Source: Sciscionella marina DSM 45152
GTDB lineage: Bacteria; Actinomycetota; Actinomycetes; Mycobacteriales; Pseudonocardiaceae
Direction: 5' to 3'
DNA length: 64,000 nucleotides
Assembly (NCBI RefSeq): GCF_000379465.1
Contig: NZ_KB905465.1
Span: 186,001 to 250,000 of the forward strand
Shown in pieces: positions 11,390 to 20,864 of this stretch. Below the pieces are notes generated by a model that saw only the letters and a program-made list of their open reading frames with translations, did not search any database and had not been told where the DNA came from. Every line of letters starts with the position of its first letter. The stretch's first letter is position 1. The position numbers and the translations under genes were made by a program.

Positions 11390-12172
11390 ATGAGTCAGGC
11401 AGCAGACAAAGTGCTCGTGGTTCTGGATCACGTGGCTGCCAGTGGGGAACCGGTCAGCGCGATGTCGGTCGCGGGTCAGCTCGGCCTGGACAAGTCGACG
11501 TGCTCACGTTTGCTGGCCCTGCTCGTCCAACGGGGATGGCTGGTCCGGGATCACCGCTCGAGGCTGTTCAGCATCGGGCCGATCCTGGCCCGGCTCGGTG
11601 CCACCGCCGTGCTCAACAACCGCTTCCAATCGATACTGCTGCCCCTGCTGACGAAACTGCGCGACCAGACCGGCGAGACCATCGGATTCAACCGCCGCAC
11701 CGGGGATCACCGGGTCACCGTCGCCGGTCTGGAGAGCCAGGAGGTGATCCGCCGGATCCTGCCGATCGGTGAATCCTTCTTTCTCCCGTACGGGCCATCG
11801 GGAAAGGCGATCATGGCGTTCGTCGACGGTCCGCAACGGGATGCCCTGCTGGCCACGCTCGATCCGCCCGAGGCCGACATCCTGGCAACACAGCTCATCT
11901 CCGTGGCGCGGATCGGATACTTCTCCTCGGATGTCGACCATGTTCCCGGCGCCAGCGCGGTGTCGGTTCCGGTGTTCGACGCCAACGGCATCTTCGGCTC
12001 GCTCACCATCGCCGGACCGGGCCAGCGCTGGACCGCCGCCCGGCGGGAGCACGCGACACCCGCGCTGCTGGCCGCGGGCCAGGCCCTGTCCCAGAGCATG
12101 GGCTACTGCGCGAACCGCTACCAGCAATGGCGGCGCGCTTTCGACCAATTGAGACAGGAGGCGGCGGTATGA
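11390..12172 (+). CDS. IclR family transcriptional regulator
   Basis: The 260-residue protein has an N-terminal winged helix (KVLVVLDHVAASGEPVSAMSVAGQLGLDKSTCSRLLALLVQRGWL, residues about 7-51). It is followed by the IclR effector domain with GETIGFNRR, LPYGPSGKAIMAF and SVPVFDANGIFGSLTIAG. IclR proteins respond to small carboxylates, amino acids or aromatic compounds. The gene lies directly in front of a complete peptide-type ABC importer on the same strand, so it most likely controls that operon and itself. GAGAGGAC precedes the ATG. Confidence 0.88.
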   Translation: MSQAADKVLVVLDHVAASGEPVSAMSVAGQLGLDKSTCSRLLALLVQRGWLVRDHRSRLFSIGPILARLGATAVLNNRFQSILLPLLTKLRDQTGETIGFNRRTGDHRVTVAGLESQEVIRRILPIGESFFLPYGPSGKAIMAFVDGPQRDALLATLDPPEADILATQLISVARIGYFSSDVDHVPGASAVSVPVFDANGIFGSLTIAGPGQRWTAARREHATPALLAAGQALSQSMGYCANRYQQWRRAFDQLRQEAAV

Positions 12173-12359
12173 GACATCAGCCGCGGGCGCGCTAGACCCG
12201 CACCACTCCGATCCCCGATCAACCGACCGTACTGCTCGGCAACCAAGGCCGTTTCATTGTTCCCGGCATTCACCGAAGGGCGCAGCCATGCCTTGATCCG
12301 GCCGGACCCTGATCCGTTGTTCCCCGCACAGTCCCACTGCCGACAATGGAGTCGTCCTG

Positions 12360-13994
12360 ATGACATTCACCTCGTTACCCGATCGCGAAATCTCTCCCGT
12401 GCTGCAGGATCTCAGCCGCAGGCGGGTGCTCCGGCTCAGCGTGGCCACCGGCATGGGGATCGCGGTCGGCATTCCGGCGCTGTCCGGATGCTCGCTCGGC
12501 AGTGCGCCCGCGAACCGGCCGTCGAGCCCGCCACCGAGCAAACCGACCGGAGTGCTGCGGATCGCCAACAACGCCGAACCGCAGAGCCTGGATCCGACGA
12601 TCGTCTCCAATATCGCCGACCTCGGCATCCTCAAGCACAATATCTACGAGAGCCTGGTGCACTATCGCACCGGGACGAACGAGCTGGAACCCCAGCTGGC
12701 CGAAAGCTACGAGTCCTCGCCCGACACCCGCGAATGGATCTTCCGGCTGCGGCGGGGAGTGCAGTTCCACGATGGCGCGGATTTCACCTCCGCCTCGGTG
12801 AAGGCCTCCTTCGAGTACGCGAAGAACAGCGGTGGGTCCACCGGCCGGTTCCTTCCCGACAACGCGACCTACGATGTGTCCGATCCGCATGTTCTGCGGG
12901 TCACCATGCCGACCCCGTTTCCCGATATGGCCAGGAACGTGGCGGCACAGAAACTGCTCTCCCCCAAACTGCTCGCCGCCGGGGAATCGGCGATCAAACA
13001 GAAACCCGCGGGAACCGGACCGTTCCGGTTCGTCAGCTACCGGACCGCGCAGAGCGTCATCCTGGAAGCGAATCCGGACTACTGGCAACACAGCGGAGGC
13101 CCCTATCTCCAGCGGCTGGAATTCCTCATCATTCCCGACCAGGACAGCCGGATCGCGGCGCTGCGTTCGGGCAGCGTGGATCTGGTCCTGCAGCTCACGC
13201 CGACGGATTCGGTCACCCTGCGGGGAGATCCGAACATGGTGGTCACCAAGAACCAGGCGTGGACGACGAGCAGGCTGTTCCTGTTCACCAAGACCCCGCC
13301 GATGGACAACGTCAAACTGCGCCAGGCATTGGCCTGCGCCATCGACCGGCAGGCGCTGATCAAGAGCGTATTGCGCGGTGTCGGCGGCAAACCGAGCGAC
13401 AGCTGGGTCGCGCCCGGCGTCTACGGCTATCAGGAACCCACGGACGCCAACACCTACGACCCGGGCCGCGCGCGGAAACTCATCGCGGAAAGCGGACTGC
13501 GCACACCGGTGCCCATCACCATCGCCTTCTCCAAGGACGTCATCGGACCGGGCGAACAGCTCGCCCAGGCGATTTCCGGAATGGCCAAGAAGGTCGGCAT
13601 CGATCTCACCGTGCTCTCCAAACCGGGCGGCGAACTCACCAAGGTGATGACCGACCAGGCGCCCGGACCCCGGCCGTGGCACGGCATGGTCGGCACCCGA
13701 ACCTTCGTCACCGGCGGGGCCGCGCACTGCATCGCGCTGAAATGCCTTCCGCGGGAGAACCAGCTCAACGATCCGCAGATAACCGATCTCGGCAAACAGG
13801 TGCTCAACACGCCGGACGGGCCCGCGCGGGAACGGTTGTTCGAGGACATCGAGAATCGGGTGGCGGACCTCGAACCCGTGATAACGCTCTACGCGCAGAC
13901 GGCACTGAACGCGCATCGCGCCGACGTCCAGGGATTCGTGCCGCCGCAGGACGGGCTGATCCCGGAATACCGCTCGGTCTACCTTTCCCGTTGA
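12360..13994 (+). CDS. ABC importer substrate-binding lipoprotein, peptide/nickel family (SBP family 5)
   Basis: This 544-residue protein is the extracellular binding component of the importer encoded with it. The N terminus has a Tat-type SRRRVLRLS motif followed by a lipobox IPALSGC (Cys near residue 44), so it is probably exported folded and lipid-anchored. The mature part shows the family pattern EPQSLDPTIVSNIAD, YESLVHYRTGTNELEPQLAESYE, WIFRLRRGVQFHDGADFTSASVKASFEYAK, GTGPFRFVSY and VRQAL-like VKLRQALACAIDRQAL. The ligand could be a peptide, opine, glycoside or another compound; sequence alone does not tell. Four importer genes follow. Confidence 0.92.
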   Translation: MTFTSLPDREISPVLQDLSRRRVLRLSVATGMGIAVGIPALSGCSLGSAPANRPSSPPPSKPTGVLRIANNAEPQSLDPTIVSNIADLGILKHNIYESLVHYRTGTNELEPQLAESYESSPDTREWIFRLRRGVQFHDGADFTSASVKASFEYAKNSGGSTGRFLPDNATYDVSDPHVLRVTMPTPFPDMARNVAAQKLLSPKLLAAGESAIKQKPAGTGPFRFVSYRTAQSVILEANPDYWQHSGGPYLQRLEFLIIPDQDSRIAALRSGSVDLVLQLTPTDSVTLRGDPNMVVTKNQAWTTSRLFLFTKTPPMDNVKLRQALACAIDRQALIKSVLRGVGGKPSDSWVAPGVYGYQEPTDANTYDPGRARKLIAESGLRTPVPITIAFSKDVIGPGEQLAQAISGMAKKVGIDLTVLSKPGGELTKVMTDQAPGPRPWHGMVGTRTFVTGGAAHCIALKCLPRENQLNDPQITDLGKQVLNTPDGPARERLFEDIENRVADLEPVITLYAQTALNAHRADVQGFVPPQDGLIPEYRSVYLSR

Positions 13995-14046
13995 GCGCGG
14001 TTCGGCTCCTCGATCCGTGGCATGACCATGCCTAAGGAACCCCACC

Positions 14047-14973
14047 ATGATCAAACGTTATGTGCTCGGCCGCCTCGCCCAGGGAATCATCGTCCTCTTC
14101 GGTGCCGTCGCGATCAGTTTCCTGCTCACCAATGTGATCGGCAAACCCGCGGATGTCCTCGGTGGCGATTCCCTCACCCCGGCGCAGCGCGCGGTGCTCA
14201 ACGCGAAACTCGGTTATGACCGGCCGATGCCGGAACGATTCCTGAGTTTTCTCGAGGGCGTGGTGACCGGGGACTTCGGGAAGTCGTATCGCACCGATGA
14301 CAGCGCGATCGGCCTCGTGCTCCGGGCATTGCCCAACACCCTCGTGCTCGTGCTGCTCGCGATGGCCCTCGCGGTGCTCATCGCCGTGCTGCTGGCGATC
14401 TTCAGCGTGCGGCATCGGGAACGGCGCTCCGATCGCCTGCTGCGCCGCGTGATCGGAGTACTGCAGGGAATGCCCGAGTTCTGGTTGGCACTCATGATGA
14501 TCCTGCTGTTCTCGGTGCAGCTGCGGCTGTTTCCCAGTTTCGGTTTCTACAGCACATCCTCGCTGATACTGCCGGTGGTCTCGCTCGCGATTCCGATGGT
14601 GCCGATGCTGTTCCGCATCGTCCGCGGCCAGTTGCTCGACGTGCTCTCCGGTGAATTCGTGGACGCCATGCGTGCGCGGGGGCTGACCGAGCGGTTCATT
14701 CTCTACCGGCACGTGCTGCCGAACACCGCCGGTCCCAGCGCGACCTTCGGCGCCCTGCAGCTCGGCCACCTCATCGGCGGCAGCCTCATCGTGGAAACCA
14801 TCTTCTCCTGGCCGGGAATCGGAAACCTGACGGTCTCCGCGGTCCAGGCGCGCGATTTCACGGTCGTGCAAACGGTCATCATCATCGTGGCCACGTTCTA
14901 TGTCCTGCTCAACCTCGCCGCGGACCTGATCGTGCTCGCGGCCGATCCACGTGTGCGGGTAGGTGTCTCATGA
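14047..14973 (+). CDS. ABC importer permease, DppB type
   Basis: This inner-membrane permease of 308 residues has the usual six helices. The first (YVLGRLAQGIIVLFGAVAISFLL) starts at residue 3, and the EAA-type contact loop is seen as GEFVDAMRARGLTERFILYRHVLPN around residue 203. It overlaps the next permease gene by 4 bases (ATGA). Together with the DppC-type partner it forms the channel of the importer. Confidence 0.92.
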   Translation: MIKRYVLGRLAQGIIVLFGAVAISFLLTNVIGKPADVLGGDSLTPAQRAVLNAKLGYDRPMPERFLSFLEGVVTGDFGKSYRTDDSAIGLVLRALPNTLVLVLLAMALAVLIAVLLAIFSVRHRERRSDRLLRRVIGVLQGMPEFWLALMMILLFSVQLRLFPSFGFYSTSSLILPVVSLAIPMVPMLFRIVRGQLLDVLSGEFVDAMRARGLTERFILYRHVLPNTAGPSATFGALQLGHLIGGSLIVETIFSWPGIGNLTVSAVQARDFTVVQTVIIIVATFYVLLNLAADLIVLAADPRVRVGVS

Positions 14974-15821
14974 CGGCGATTCCCCTGCGATTGTTCCGTG
15001 TCCCGGCCAAAGCGGGTGCCGCCTCGCTGCGTGCGGGAGGAATTCTCCTCGGCGGGCTGATCCTGCTTTCCCTGATCGCGCGTTTTTTCCTGCCGGACCC
15101 GAACAGCCAGCAGCTGACCAGTGGCAATCTTCCGCCGTTCTCGGCGGGGCACCCGTTCGGCACCGACCTGCTCGGCCGCGATGTGTTCACCTGGTGTGCG
15201 AGCGGTATCACCACCTCGCTGTCGGTCGGCCTGACCGTGGTCGTGGTCAGTGCCCTCGTCGGGGTGCTGGTCGGCACTTTCGCCGGATACGCGGGCGGCT
15301 GGGCGGACGCGGTGCTGATGCGGCTGGTGGATCTGCAGCTCGCGGTGCCGCCATTGCTGATCTTCCTGGCGGCTTCGATGGTGATCACCCGCAACATCCC
15401 GGTGCTCATCGTGCTGCTGGCCTCGGTGAGCTGGGTTCCCTACGCGCGGCTGGTGCGGGCGCGGGTGCTCACCGAACGCGAGCGCGGATACATCGCGGCA
15501 GCCCGGCTCGCCGGTACCCGCAGGCTCGGTATCGCCTTCGGCCACTTCGTCCCGGCCTGCACCACACCCATCATCGTGTACGCCTCGCTGCACATCGGAT
15601 TCGTCATGCTGGCCGAATCGGCGCTGTCCTTCCTCGGCCTGGGTCTGGAACCGCCGACCGTGAGCCTCGGTTACCTGATTTCCCAGGGCCGCAACGAACT
15701 CACCAGCGACTGGTGGATAGCGACCTTCCCCGGCGTCATGATCGTGCTCCTGGTGGTGGCGACCAATCTGATCGGCGACGGCCTGCGGGACCGCTTCCAC
15801 CTCGACTCAGGAGATGTGTGA
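14970..15821 (+). CDS. ABC importer permease, DppC type
   Basis: The second channel subunit has 283 residues. It has the DppC features HPFGTDLLGRDVFTWCASGITTSL near residue 60 and the cytoplasmic loop ERERGYIAAARLAGTRRLGIAFGHFVP near residue 170. A C-terminal LGYLISQGRNEL segment follows. Its TGA stop shares one base with the start of the following ATPase gene. Confidence 0.92.
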   Translation: MTAIPLRLFRVPAKAGAASLRAGGILLGGLILLSLIARFFLPDPNSQQLTSGNLPPFSAGHPFGTDLLGRDVFTWCASGITTSLSVGLTVVVVSALVGVLVGTFAGYAGGWADAVLMRLVDLQLAVPPLLIFLAASMVITRNIPVLIVLLASVSWVPYARLVRARVLTERERGYIAAARLAGTRRLGIAFGHFVPACTTPIIVYASLHIGFVMLAESALSFLGLGLEPPTVSLGYLISQGRNELTSDWWIATFPGVMIVLLVVATNLIGDGLRDRFHLDSGDV

Positions 15822-16804
15822 TGACCACCGGAACACCGCACACCGAGGCACTGGGCGTGAAAGACCTCACCGTGCTGACGAACACGGGCACCCGGATCGT
15901 CACCGAGGTGAACCTGTCCGTGCGCGCCGGAGAACTGCTCGGCCTGCTCGGCGAGACCGGCGCGGGAAAAACCATGACCGCGCGCGCCATCCTCGGCCTG
16001 CAGCCGCGCGCGCTGCATGCCACCGGGCGGGTCCGGTTCGGCGGCGGGGAATGGCTTTCCCTTGCGCGGCCGGGAGAACTCGCCCGGCATCGGGGCCGGA
16101 CCGCCGGGCTCATGCTGCAGAACCCCATGGGAGCCTTCGATCCGATCAAACGCATCGGCCCGCAACTGATCGAAGCGGTGGTGCACAACGGGATCATGAC
16201 CAAGGAACAGGCCATCACCCGCGCCACCGGTTTGTGCCGCCATCTCGGGCTCGACGAGACGGATTCCGTCTTCCGGCTCTACCCGCATCAGCTCTCCGGC
16301 GGGATGAGCCAGCGCGTCGCACTGGCCCTGACCCTGATGCCCGCGCCCAAGGTACTGCTCGTCGACGAACCGACATCCGCGCTCGACGCGAACCTGCGGG
16401 TCGAGGCACTCGACCTGGTGCGCTCCGTCGCCCGCGAGGACGGCACCGCGATCGTGCTGATCTCCCACGATCTCGGTCTGGTCAGCCGGTTCTGCGACAG
16501 CATCGCCGTGCTCTACGCGGGCCGGCTCGCCGAATACGGGCCCACCGCGGACATCCTCGGCGCACCCGCGCACCCGTACACGAGCACGCTGATCTCCTGC
16601 TCTCTCGGCCTGGACAGTCCGCGCCGCACCGCCTTGCCCACGGTCGGCGGGGAACCACCGTTACCCGGGCAACTACCGAGTGGGTGCTGTTTCCATCCGC
16701 GCTGCCCCGAGGTCCGGGAACGGTGCGCACTCGAACAGCCCGAATTCATCGCCGGACCCGAACGCGGGGTCGCCTGCCACTTCGCCACCCAGGAGGTGCA
16801 CTGA
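15821..16804 (+). CDS. ABC importer ATPase, DppD type
   Basis: This is one of two nucleotide-binding subunits that power the importer. Visible motifs are Walker A GETGAGKT, the signature LSGGMSQRVALAL, Walker B VLLVDEPTSALD and the switch histidine in LISHDLG. The tail carries SGCCFHPRCPEVRERC, the cysteine-rich oligopeptide-ABC C-terminal segment. The product is 327 residues. The ATG at 15821 gives a one-base overlap with the permease gene. Confidence 0.93.
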   Translation: MTTGTPHTEALGVKDLTVLTNTGTRIVTEVNLSVRAGELLGLLGETGAGKTMTARAILGLQPRALHATGRVRFGGGEWLSLARPGELARHRGRTAGLMLQNPMGAFDPIKRIGPQLIEAVVHNGIMTKEQAITRATGLCRHLGLDETDSVFRLYPHQLSGGMSQRVALALTLMPAPKVLLVDEPTSALDANLRVEALDLVRSVAREDGTAIVLISHDLGLVSRFCDSIAVLYAGRLAEYGPTADILGAPAHPYTSTLISCSLGLDSPRRTALPTVGGEPPLPGQLPSGCCFHPRCPEVRERCALEQPEFIAGPERGVACHFATQEVH

Positions 16805-17619
16805 TGTTCATCGACACACCCGCCATCGAAGTAGCCGGGATCACGAAGACCTTCGGTTCCCGCGCGGTCCGGCCCGCCCTGGACACGGTGTCGTTCACCG
16901 TGCTCCCGGGATACACGACGGCCGTGGTCGGGGAAAGTGGCGCCGGAAAGACCACGCTCATCCGCTGCGTCGCCGGTCTGGAGAAACCGTCCTCCGGGGA
17001 AATTCTCATCCACGGCAAGCCACTCGTACCGCGGCCCGGGCACACCAGCCCGGTGCAGATGGTCTTCCAGAATCCCTCCGATGCGCTCGATCCCATGCGC
17101 AGCATCGGATCGAGCATCGCCGAGCCACTGCGCGGAACCGCTCGCGGGCAGCGGCGGAGCCGGGTGCGGGAACTGCTCTCGCTGGTCGGCATCAACCCGT
17201 CCCGGGCCGCGGAACGGCCACGTGCCTTCTCCGGCGGACAGCTGCAACGCGTGGTGGTGGCGCGGGCGCTCGCGCCCGCACCGGATGTGCTGCTCTGCGA
17301 CGAACCCACCTCCGCGCTCGATGTCTCCGTGCAGGCACAGATCATCAACCTGCTGCTCGAACTCCAGGAACAGCATCGCTTCGCCATGGTGCTCGTCACG
17401 CACGACCTCGCCGTCGCCAAGGTCCTCGCGGACGACATTCTCGTGCTGCGCAAGGGAACCACCCGATTCTACGGCGATGTGCACGAGCTGCTCACGCCGA
17501 GCGGGCCGCTCGACGAATACGTCGCCGGTCTCGTGGACACCTCCCGGGCCAGCGAACTCAGCTCCGAAAGGCCCGTGCCACCACGACACCAGGACCTGAC
17601 CTTCCTCACCGGGGCTTGA
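16804..17619 (+). CDS. ABC importer ATPase, DppF type
   Basis: The second nucleotide-binding subunit (271 residues) has Walker A GESGAGKTT, a Q-loop VFQNPSDALDP, the signature FSGGQLQRVVVARAL, Walker B VLLCDEPTSALD and VLVTHDLAV. It overlaps the DppD-type gene by one base and ends the operon. It lacks the long C-terminal extension of many DppF proteins and is slightly short, but looks complete. Confidence 0.92.
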   Translation: MFIDTPAIEVAGITKTFGSRAVRPALDTVSFTVLPGYTTAVVGESGAGKTTLIRCVAGLEKPSSGEILIHGKPLVPRPGHTSPVQMVFQNPSDALDPMRSIGSSIAEPLRGTARGQRRSRVRELLSLVGINPSRAAERPRAFSGGQLQRVVVARALAPAPDVLLCDEPTSALDVSVQAQIINLLLELQEQHRFAMVLVTHDLAVAKVLADDILVLRKGTTRFYGDVHELLTPSGPLDEYVAGLVDTSRASELSSERPVPPRHQDLTFLTGA

Positions 17620-17710
17620 ACGAGAGCCCGGGTTCCGGGTGGCGGTTATCGGACAGGGCTTGTCGCTCACGGGCCCCGCTCCGGCCCCGGTCTCCCCTAA
17701 TCTCCCGGGT

Positions 17711-18109
17711 ATGACCGCTGTCCTCAGCCGCACCCGGGACCCCGAACTGCTCGCCGAACTGTCCCGGCGACTGGTGCCGGACGAGATGTGGCTCGTGATC
17801 GAGCCGCTGCTCCCGGCAGGCCACCCACGCCCGCAGGGCGGAGGGCGGACCCGCGTCGGCGATCGAACCGTGTTCACCGCGATCGTGTTCATCGTGACCA
17901 CCGGCTGCGCCTGGCGACACCTCCCGCCGTTGTTCGGGGTCACCGTTCCCACCGCACATCGCCGATTCTGCGAATGGACCGAGGCCGGGCTGTGGTCCGC
18001 GCTCGATCATGCGGTGCGCGGGGAACTGAGCTGCCAGTGCCTCATCGACTGGTACCAGACGATCCTGGACAACGTCTCCGTACGCGCCGGGAGGCAGTCG
18101 GCCTGCTGA
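17711..18109 (+). pseudogene. IS5-type transposase remnant (DUF4096 N-terminal part)
   Basis: The 132 residues match the N-terminal helix-turn-helix-like domain of IS5-family transposases: LVPDEMWLVIEPLLPAG, GGGRTRVGDRTVFTAIVFIVTTGCAWRHLPP, FCEWTEAGLWSALDHAV and the beginning of the catalytic part as IDWYQTILDNVSVRA. It then stops, so the DDE catalytic core is missing and no second frame downstream restores it. I see no complete terminal inverted repeats. It is a decayed element just after the ABC importer operon. Confidence 0.75.
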
Positions 18110-18110
18110 T

Positions 18111-18150
18111 CAGCCAACCCGGCGGCAGCGTCGCCTCGGTTGGCTGTTTT
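18111..18150 (+). terminator. Rho-independent terminator
   Basis: CAGCCAACC (18111-18119) pairs exactly with GGTTGGCTG (18138-18146), followed at once by TTTT. It lies directly after the transposase remnant, and stops transcription coming from the importer operon side. Confidence 0.75.
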
Positions 18151-18186
18151 CACAGGTAACCATGCCTACTTAGCCATGAGCACGCC

Positions 18187-18215
18187 TTGACATCCCACAG
18201 AGAACAAGGTAAAAC
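18187..18215 (+). promoter_or_regulatory. Sigma-70-type promoter of the orphan deoR gene
   Basis: TTGACA (18187-18192) and TAAAAC (18210-18215) are separated by exactly 17 bases. The predicted transcript start near 18222 leaves a leader of about 72 bases before the deoR start at 18294. It also argues against the upstream ATG at 18219. Confidence 0.65.
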
Positions 18216-18293
18216 AACATGGGCGGGTCATGCCCTGAGCCAAGCGGTTCCAGGGAGGTCGTGAGCTTCCGTCCGAGATTGGGAGACGACGAG

Positions 18294-19079
18294 ATGTTCG
18301 CTCTCGAACGCCGGCAATTCATCGTGCAGGAAGCACAGAAACACGGCAGCGTCGACGTGGCGAGCCTCGCCGCCACCATCAGGGTCACCACCGAAACCGT
18401 CCGCCGTGATCTCACCCTGTTGGAACAACAGAACATACTCCGCCGCGTACATGGCGGGGCCGTACCGGTCGAGTTCGTCAACCCGGTACCCGGCCTGGCC
18501 GAGCGCCCCGACATCATGGCGAGCGCGAAACGCGCGATCGGAAAGCGTGCTGTCGCCCTGCTTCCGCGAACCGGCACGATCCTGATCGACGCGAGCACGA
18601 CGACCGCACAACTCGCCGCGGCGATCCCGGAGGACCGGGAACTCACCGTCATCACCAATGCCCTGCCGATCGGCGAGTCCATGGTCCGGCTGCCGCTGCT
18701 CACGGTCCACCTGCTCGGCGGCCGCCTCCGGCCCTCGAGCCTGGCCACGGTCGATCACTGGGCACTCGAGCAGCTCGATTCCCTCGATGTGGATGTCGCG
18801 TTCATCGGCACCGACGGGATTTCGCCGACCAGAGGATTCTCCACCCCGAATTCCTTCGAATCGGCCATCAAGCGCGCCATGGTCAAGTGCGCCAAGAAAG
18901 TGGTCGTGCTCGCCGACAACACGAAAATGGAGAACTCGTTCATGTCCGTGTTCGCCCCGCTGGACAGCGTCGACGTGCTCGTCACCGACTCCGGCGCACC
19001 GCGGGAAAAGATCGCCGCGCTGCGCGGGACCGGCCTGCAGATTGAACTGTCCCGCCATCTCGGCCGCGCGGAGTCCTGA
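18294..19079 (+). CDS. DeoR/GlpR family transcriptional regulator (orphan)
   Basis: The 261-residue protein starts with the DeoR helix-turn-helix (LERRQFIVQEAQKHGSVDVASLAATIRVTTETVRRDLTLLEQQNILRRVHGGAV). It continues with the sugar-phosphate sensor domain containing ILIDASTTTAQLAAAI, TVITNALPI, LLGGRLRPSSLATV and VDVAFIGTDGISPTRGFSTPN. Such proteins usually repress carbohydrate genes and are released by phosphorylated sugars. No sugar gene is next to it, so the target lies elsewhere. The ATG at 18294 follows GGGAGACGACGAG. The preceding terminator and its own promoter indicate a single-gene transcript. Confidence 0.85.
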   Translation: MFALERRQFIVQEAQKHGSVDVASLAATIRVTTETVRRDLTLLEQQNILRRVHGGAVPVEFVNPVPGLAERPDIMASAKRAIGKRAVALLPRTGTILIDASTTTAQLAAAIPEDRELTVITNALPIGESMVRLPLLTVHLLGGRLRPSSLATVDHWALEQLDSLDVDVAFIGTDGISPTRGFSTPNSFESAIKRAMVKCAKKVVVLADNTKMENSFMSVFAPLDSVDVLVTDSGAPREKIAALRGTGLQIELSRHLGRAES

Positions 19080-19268
19080 GTGAACGGTTCCCTGCCCCGG
19101 TCCGCGCAGTGAGTGACGGCCGTTCTCGCCGTCACGAATGAAGTGGAGCGAGACGAGAATCCGCTCGGCACTGGTCCACAGTTCACTACTCGTCATGAGC
19201 GATCACGGCACGGTAGACCGAGAAACCTCCTCGATCCAGGACCGCGCATCCGGGCGTAATCTGACCGG

Positions 19269-20132
19269 ATGATCGACCACCCCGCGGTTCCCGAAGCCGT
19301 ACGAGCGCCGGTCCGGTTCGGCACCGCGGAGCTGAGCCCGGACGAGACCGCCGCGCACCGGTGGCGGATCCTCGTCGACGGTGTCCTGCAGTCCTATGTG
19401 GACCTTGCGGACCCGGGCAACCTGATACTGCCCTACACGAACTGGATGGCCTCGACGATCGAGGAGCACTGGGCCGGGGAACGACCGCTGGCCGCGGTGC
19501 ACATCGGCGGTGGCGGCTGTTCCCTTGCCCGCTATCTCGCCCGGACGCGCCCCGGATCGGCGCAGACCGTGTTCGAGCTCGATGAACCGCTCACCGGTCT
19601 CATCCGGGAACACCTCGGCCTCGACGATGTTCCCGGGGTGCGGGTCGAAGCCATCGACGGGCGGGCCGGGATCGAGCGGTTGCCCGGGCGGTCCATGGAT
19701 CTCGTGGTATTGGACGCTTTCCGGGCGGGTGCTCCGGACACCGGGATGGCCACGGTGGAATTCCTCGAACGGATCGCGCGCGTGCTGCGCCCCGGCGGGC
19801 TGTACCTGGCCAATGTGTGGGGTGCCGGCCAGCTGGACTTCCTGCTCGGCGCGGCCGCCGGGATGGATGTGGTGTTCTCGCGGATGGCCGCCCTCTCCGA
19901 GGCCGGGGTCTTCATGCGGGTCCGGCCGGGCAATGTGGTGCTCGCCGGGGTGCAGGCCCCGCCGCCGGACCGGGAACTCGGCGGCTGGGCCGCGGGCACC
20001 GGTGGCGAGGTGTTCTGCCTGGACCCGGCCACGCTGGCGGCCGCCTGCGGAACGGCTGCCCCGCTGACCGGTTCCGGGGACGGGTACCCGGAACCGCCGC
20101 CGGTGCGCCCCTGGCCCCGCCTGGACACCTGA
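19269..20132 (+). CDS. Spermidine-synthase-like methyltransferase-fold protein
   Basis: The 287-residue protein has a Rossmann core like polyamine synthases: AAVHIGGGGCSLARYLARTRPGS (nucleotide-binding loop near residue 80), QTVFELDEPL, VEAIDGRAGIERL and MDLVVLDAFRAGAPD. Actinobacterial members of this group are often named spermidine synthase, but the residues that hold the polyamine are not clearly kept. It may be a fused-MFS-type SpdSyn relative of unknown substrate. It is a single gene convergent with the 20255 gene. Confidence 0.7.
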   Translation: MIDHPAVPEAVRAPVRFGTAELSPDETAAHRWRILVDGVLQSYVDLADPGNLILPYTNWMASTIEEHWAGERPLAAVHIGGGGCSLARYLARTRPGSAQTVFELDEPLTGLIREHLGLDDVPGVRVEAIDGRAGIERLPGRSMDLVVLDAFRAGAPDTGMATVEFLERIARVLRPGGLYLANVWGAGQLDFLLGAAAGMDVVFSRMAALSEAGVFMRVRPGNVVLAGVQAPPPDRELGGWAAGTGGEVFCLDPATLAAACGTAAPLTGSGDGYPEPPPVRPWPRLDT

Positions 20133-20254
20133 ACCGGCCCGGTCGGTGGTGGCCGGACGGAGCCTGTTCCGGCACGGCGGAGCCGCTTTCGCTCCCAGGC
20201 GCCCGGGACCGCCGTCCCGTCCCGGCACGCAAGCCAGGTCAGGACATCTTTCTC

Positions 20255-20824
20255 CTAATCGAAGGGCATCGGGGCGAGGTTCTTGTTCGCGGGGCAGGGA
20301 TTCGCGAAATCGGGCAGGCCGATGCTGGGCCCGTTCGGGATTCCCATCGACAGCATCCACGAGTAGAGGCTGTAGACGACCGCGTTGAGGTTGTCGCAGA
20401 ACGGCCCCAGCACCGTGCCGGTGACATCGGCCTTGCGCTGGATCATGCCGCGCAGCTCGTTCTCGTAGGGTCGCAGGTTCTTCTTGATCTCGGCGGAGTT
20501 CGGGACTCGCGAACGGTCCACGGAATCGAGGTAGTCGTGTACCTGGGTGCGCACCTGCTCCGGATCCCGTTGCGTCAGCGGCACACCGGCCGGCGCGCTG
20601 CTCGGCTTCGGGATGGCCTTCGGCTGTCGCGGTGCCGGTGCCGGTGCCGGGGAACGGCGGGCCTGCTCGTTCTGCACCGCGGCGCGCACCTTGGCCGAGG
20701 ACTCCGCCGGTGATTCGGGCGCGGCCTGCTTGATGTGGCCCCCGCCCTGGATCCCGGCGAAAATCACGACGAGCGCGACCAGTGCCGCCACCGCGAGCGC
20801 CGCTATGCCAGCTCTTTTCACCAT
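20255..20824 (-). CDS. Membrane-anchored extracytoplasmic protein of unknown function
   Basis: I do not recognise a family. The N terminus (residues 4-25, AGIAALAVAALVALVVIFAGIQ) is a signal anchor. An Ala/Pro-rich linker follows (SPAPAPAPRQPKAIPKPSSAPAG), then a C-terminal domain of about 100 residues with two cysteines (GPFCDNLNAV and ANPCPANKN). GGGAAG precedes the ATG by 7 bases. It lies 40 bases behind the secreted antigen-85-like esterase gene on the same strand, so it is probably its co-transcribed partner outside the membrane. Confidence 0.7.
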   Translation of the reverse strand: MVKRAGIAALAVAALVALVVIFAGIQGGGHIKQAAPESPAESSAKVRAAVQNEQARRSPAPAPAPRQPKAIPKPSSAPAGVPLTQRDPEQVRTQVHDYLDSVDRSRVPNSAEIKKNLRPYENELRGMIQRKADVTGTVLGPFCDNLNAVVYSLYSWMLSMGIPNGPSIGLPDFANPCPANKNLAPMPFD

Positions 20825-20864
20825 GATGTTCTTCCCTGTCGGTCAGGTCGTATCGCCGGAAGCC

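Noticed and set aside
18219-18293. Longer start for the orphan DeoR protein at the ATG at 18219
   Set aside because: This ATG lies only three bases behind the -10 hexamer, before the expected transcript start, and the added residues do not fit the family.
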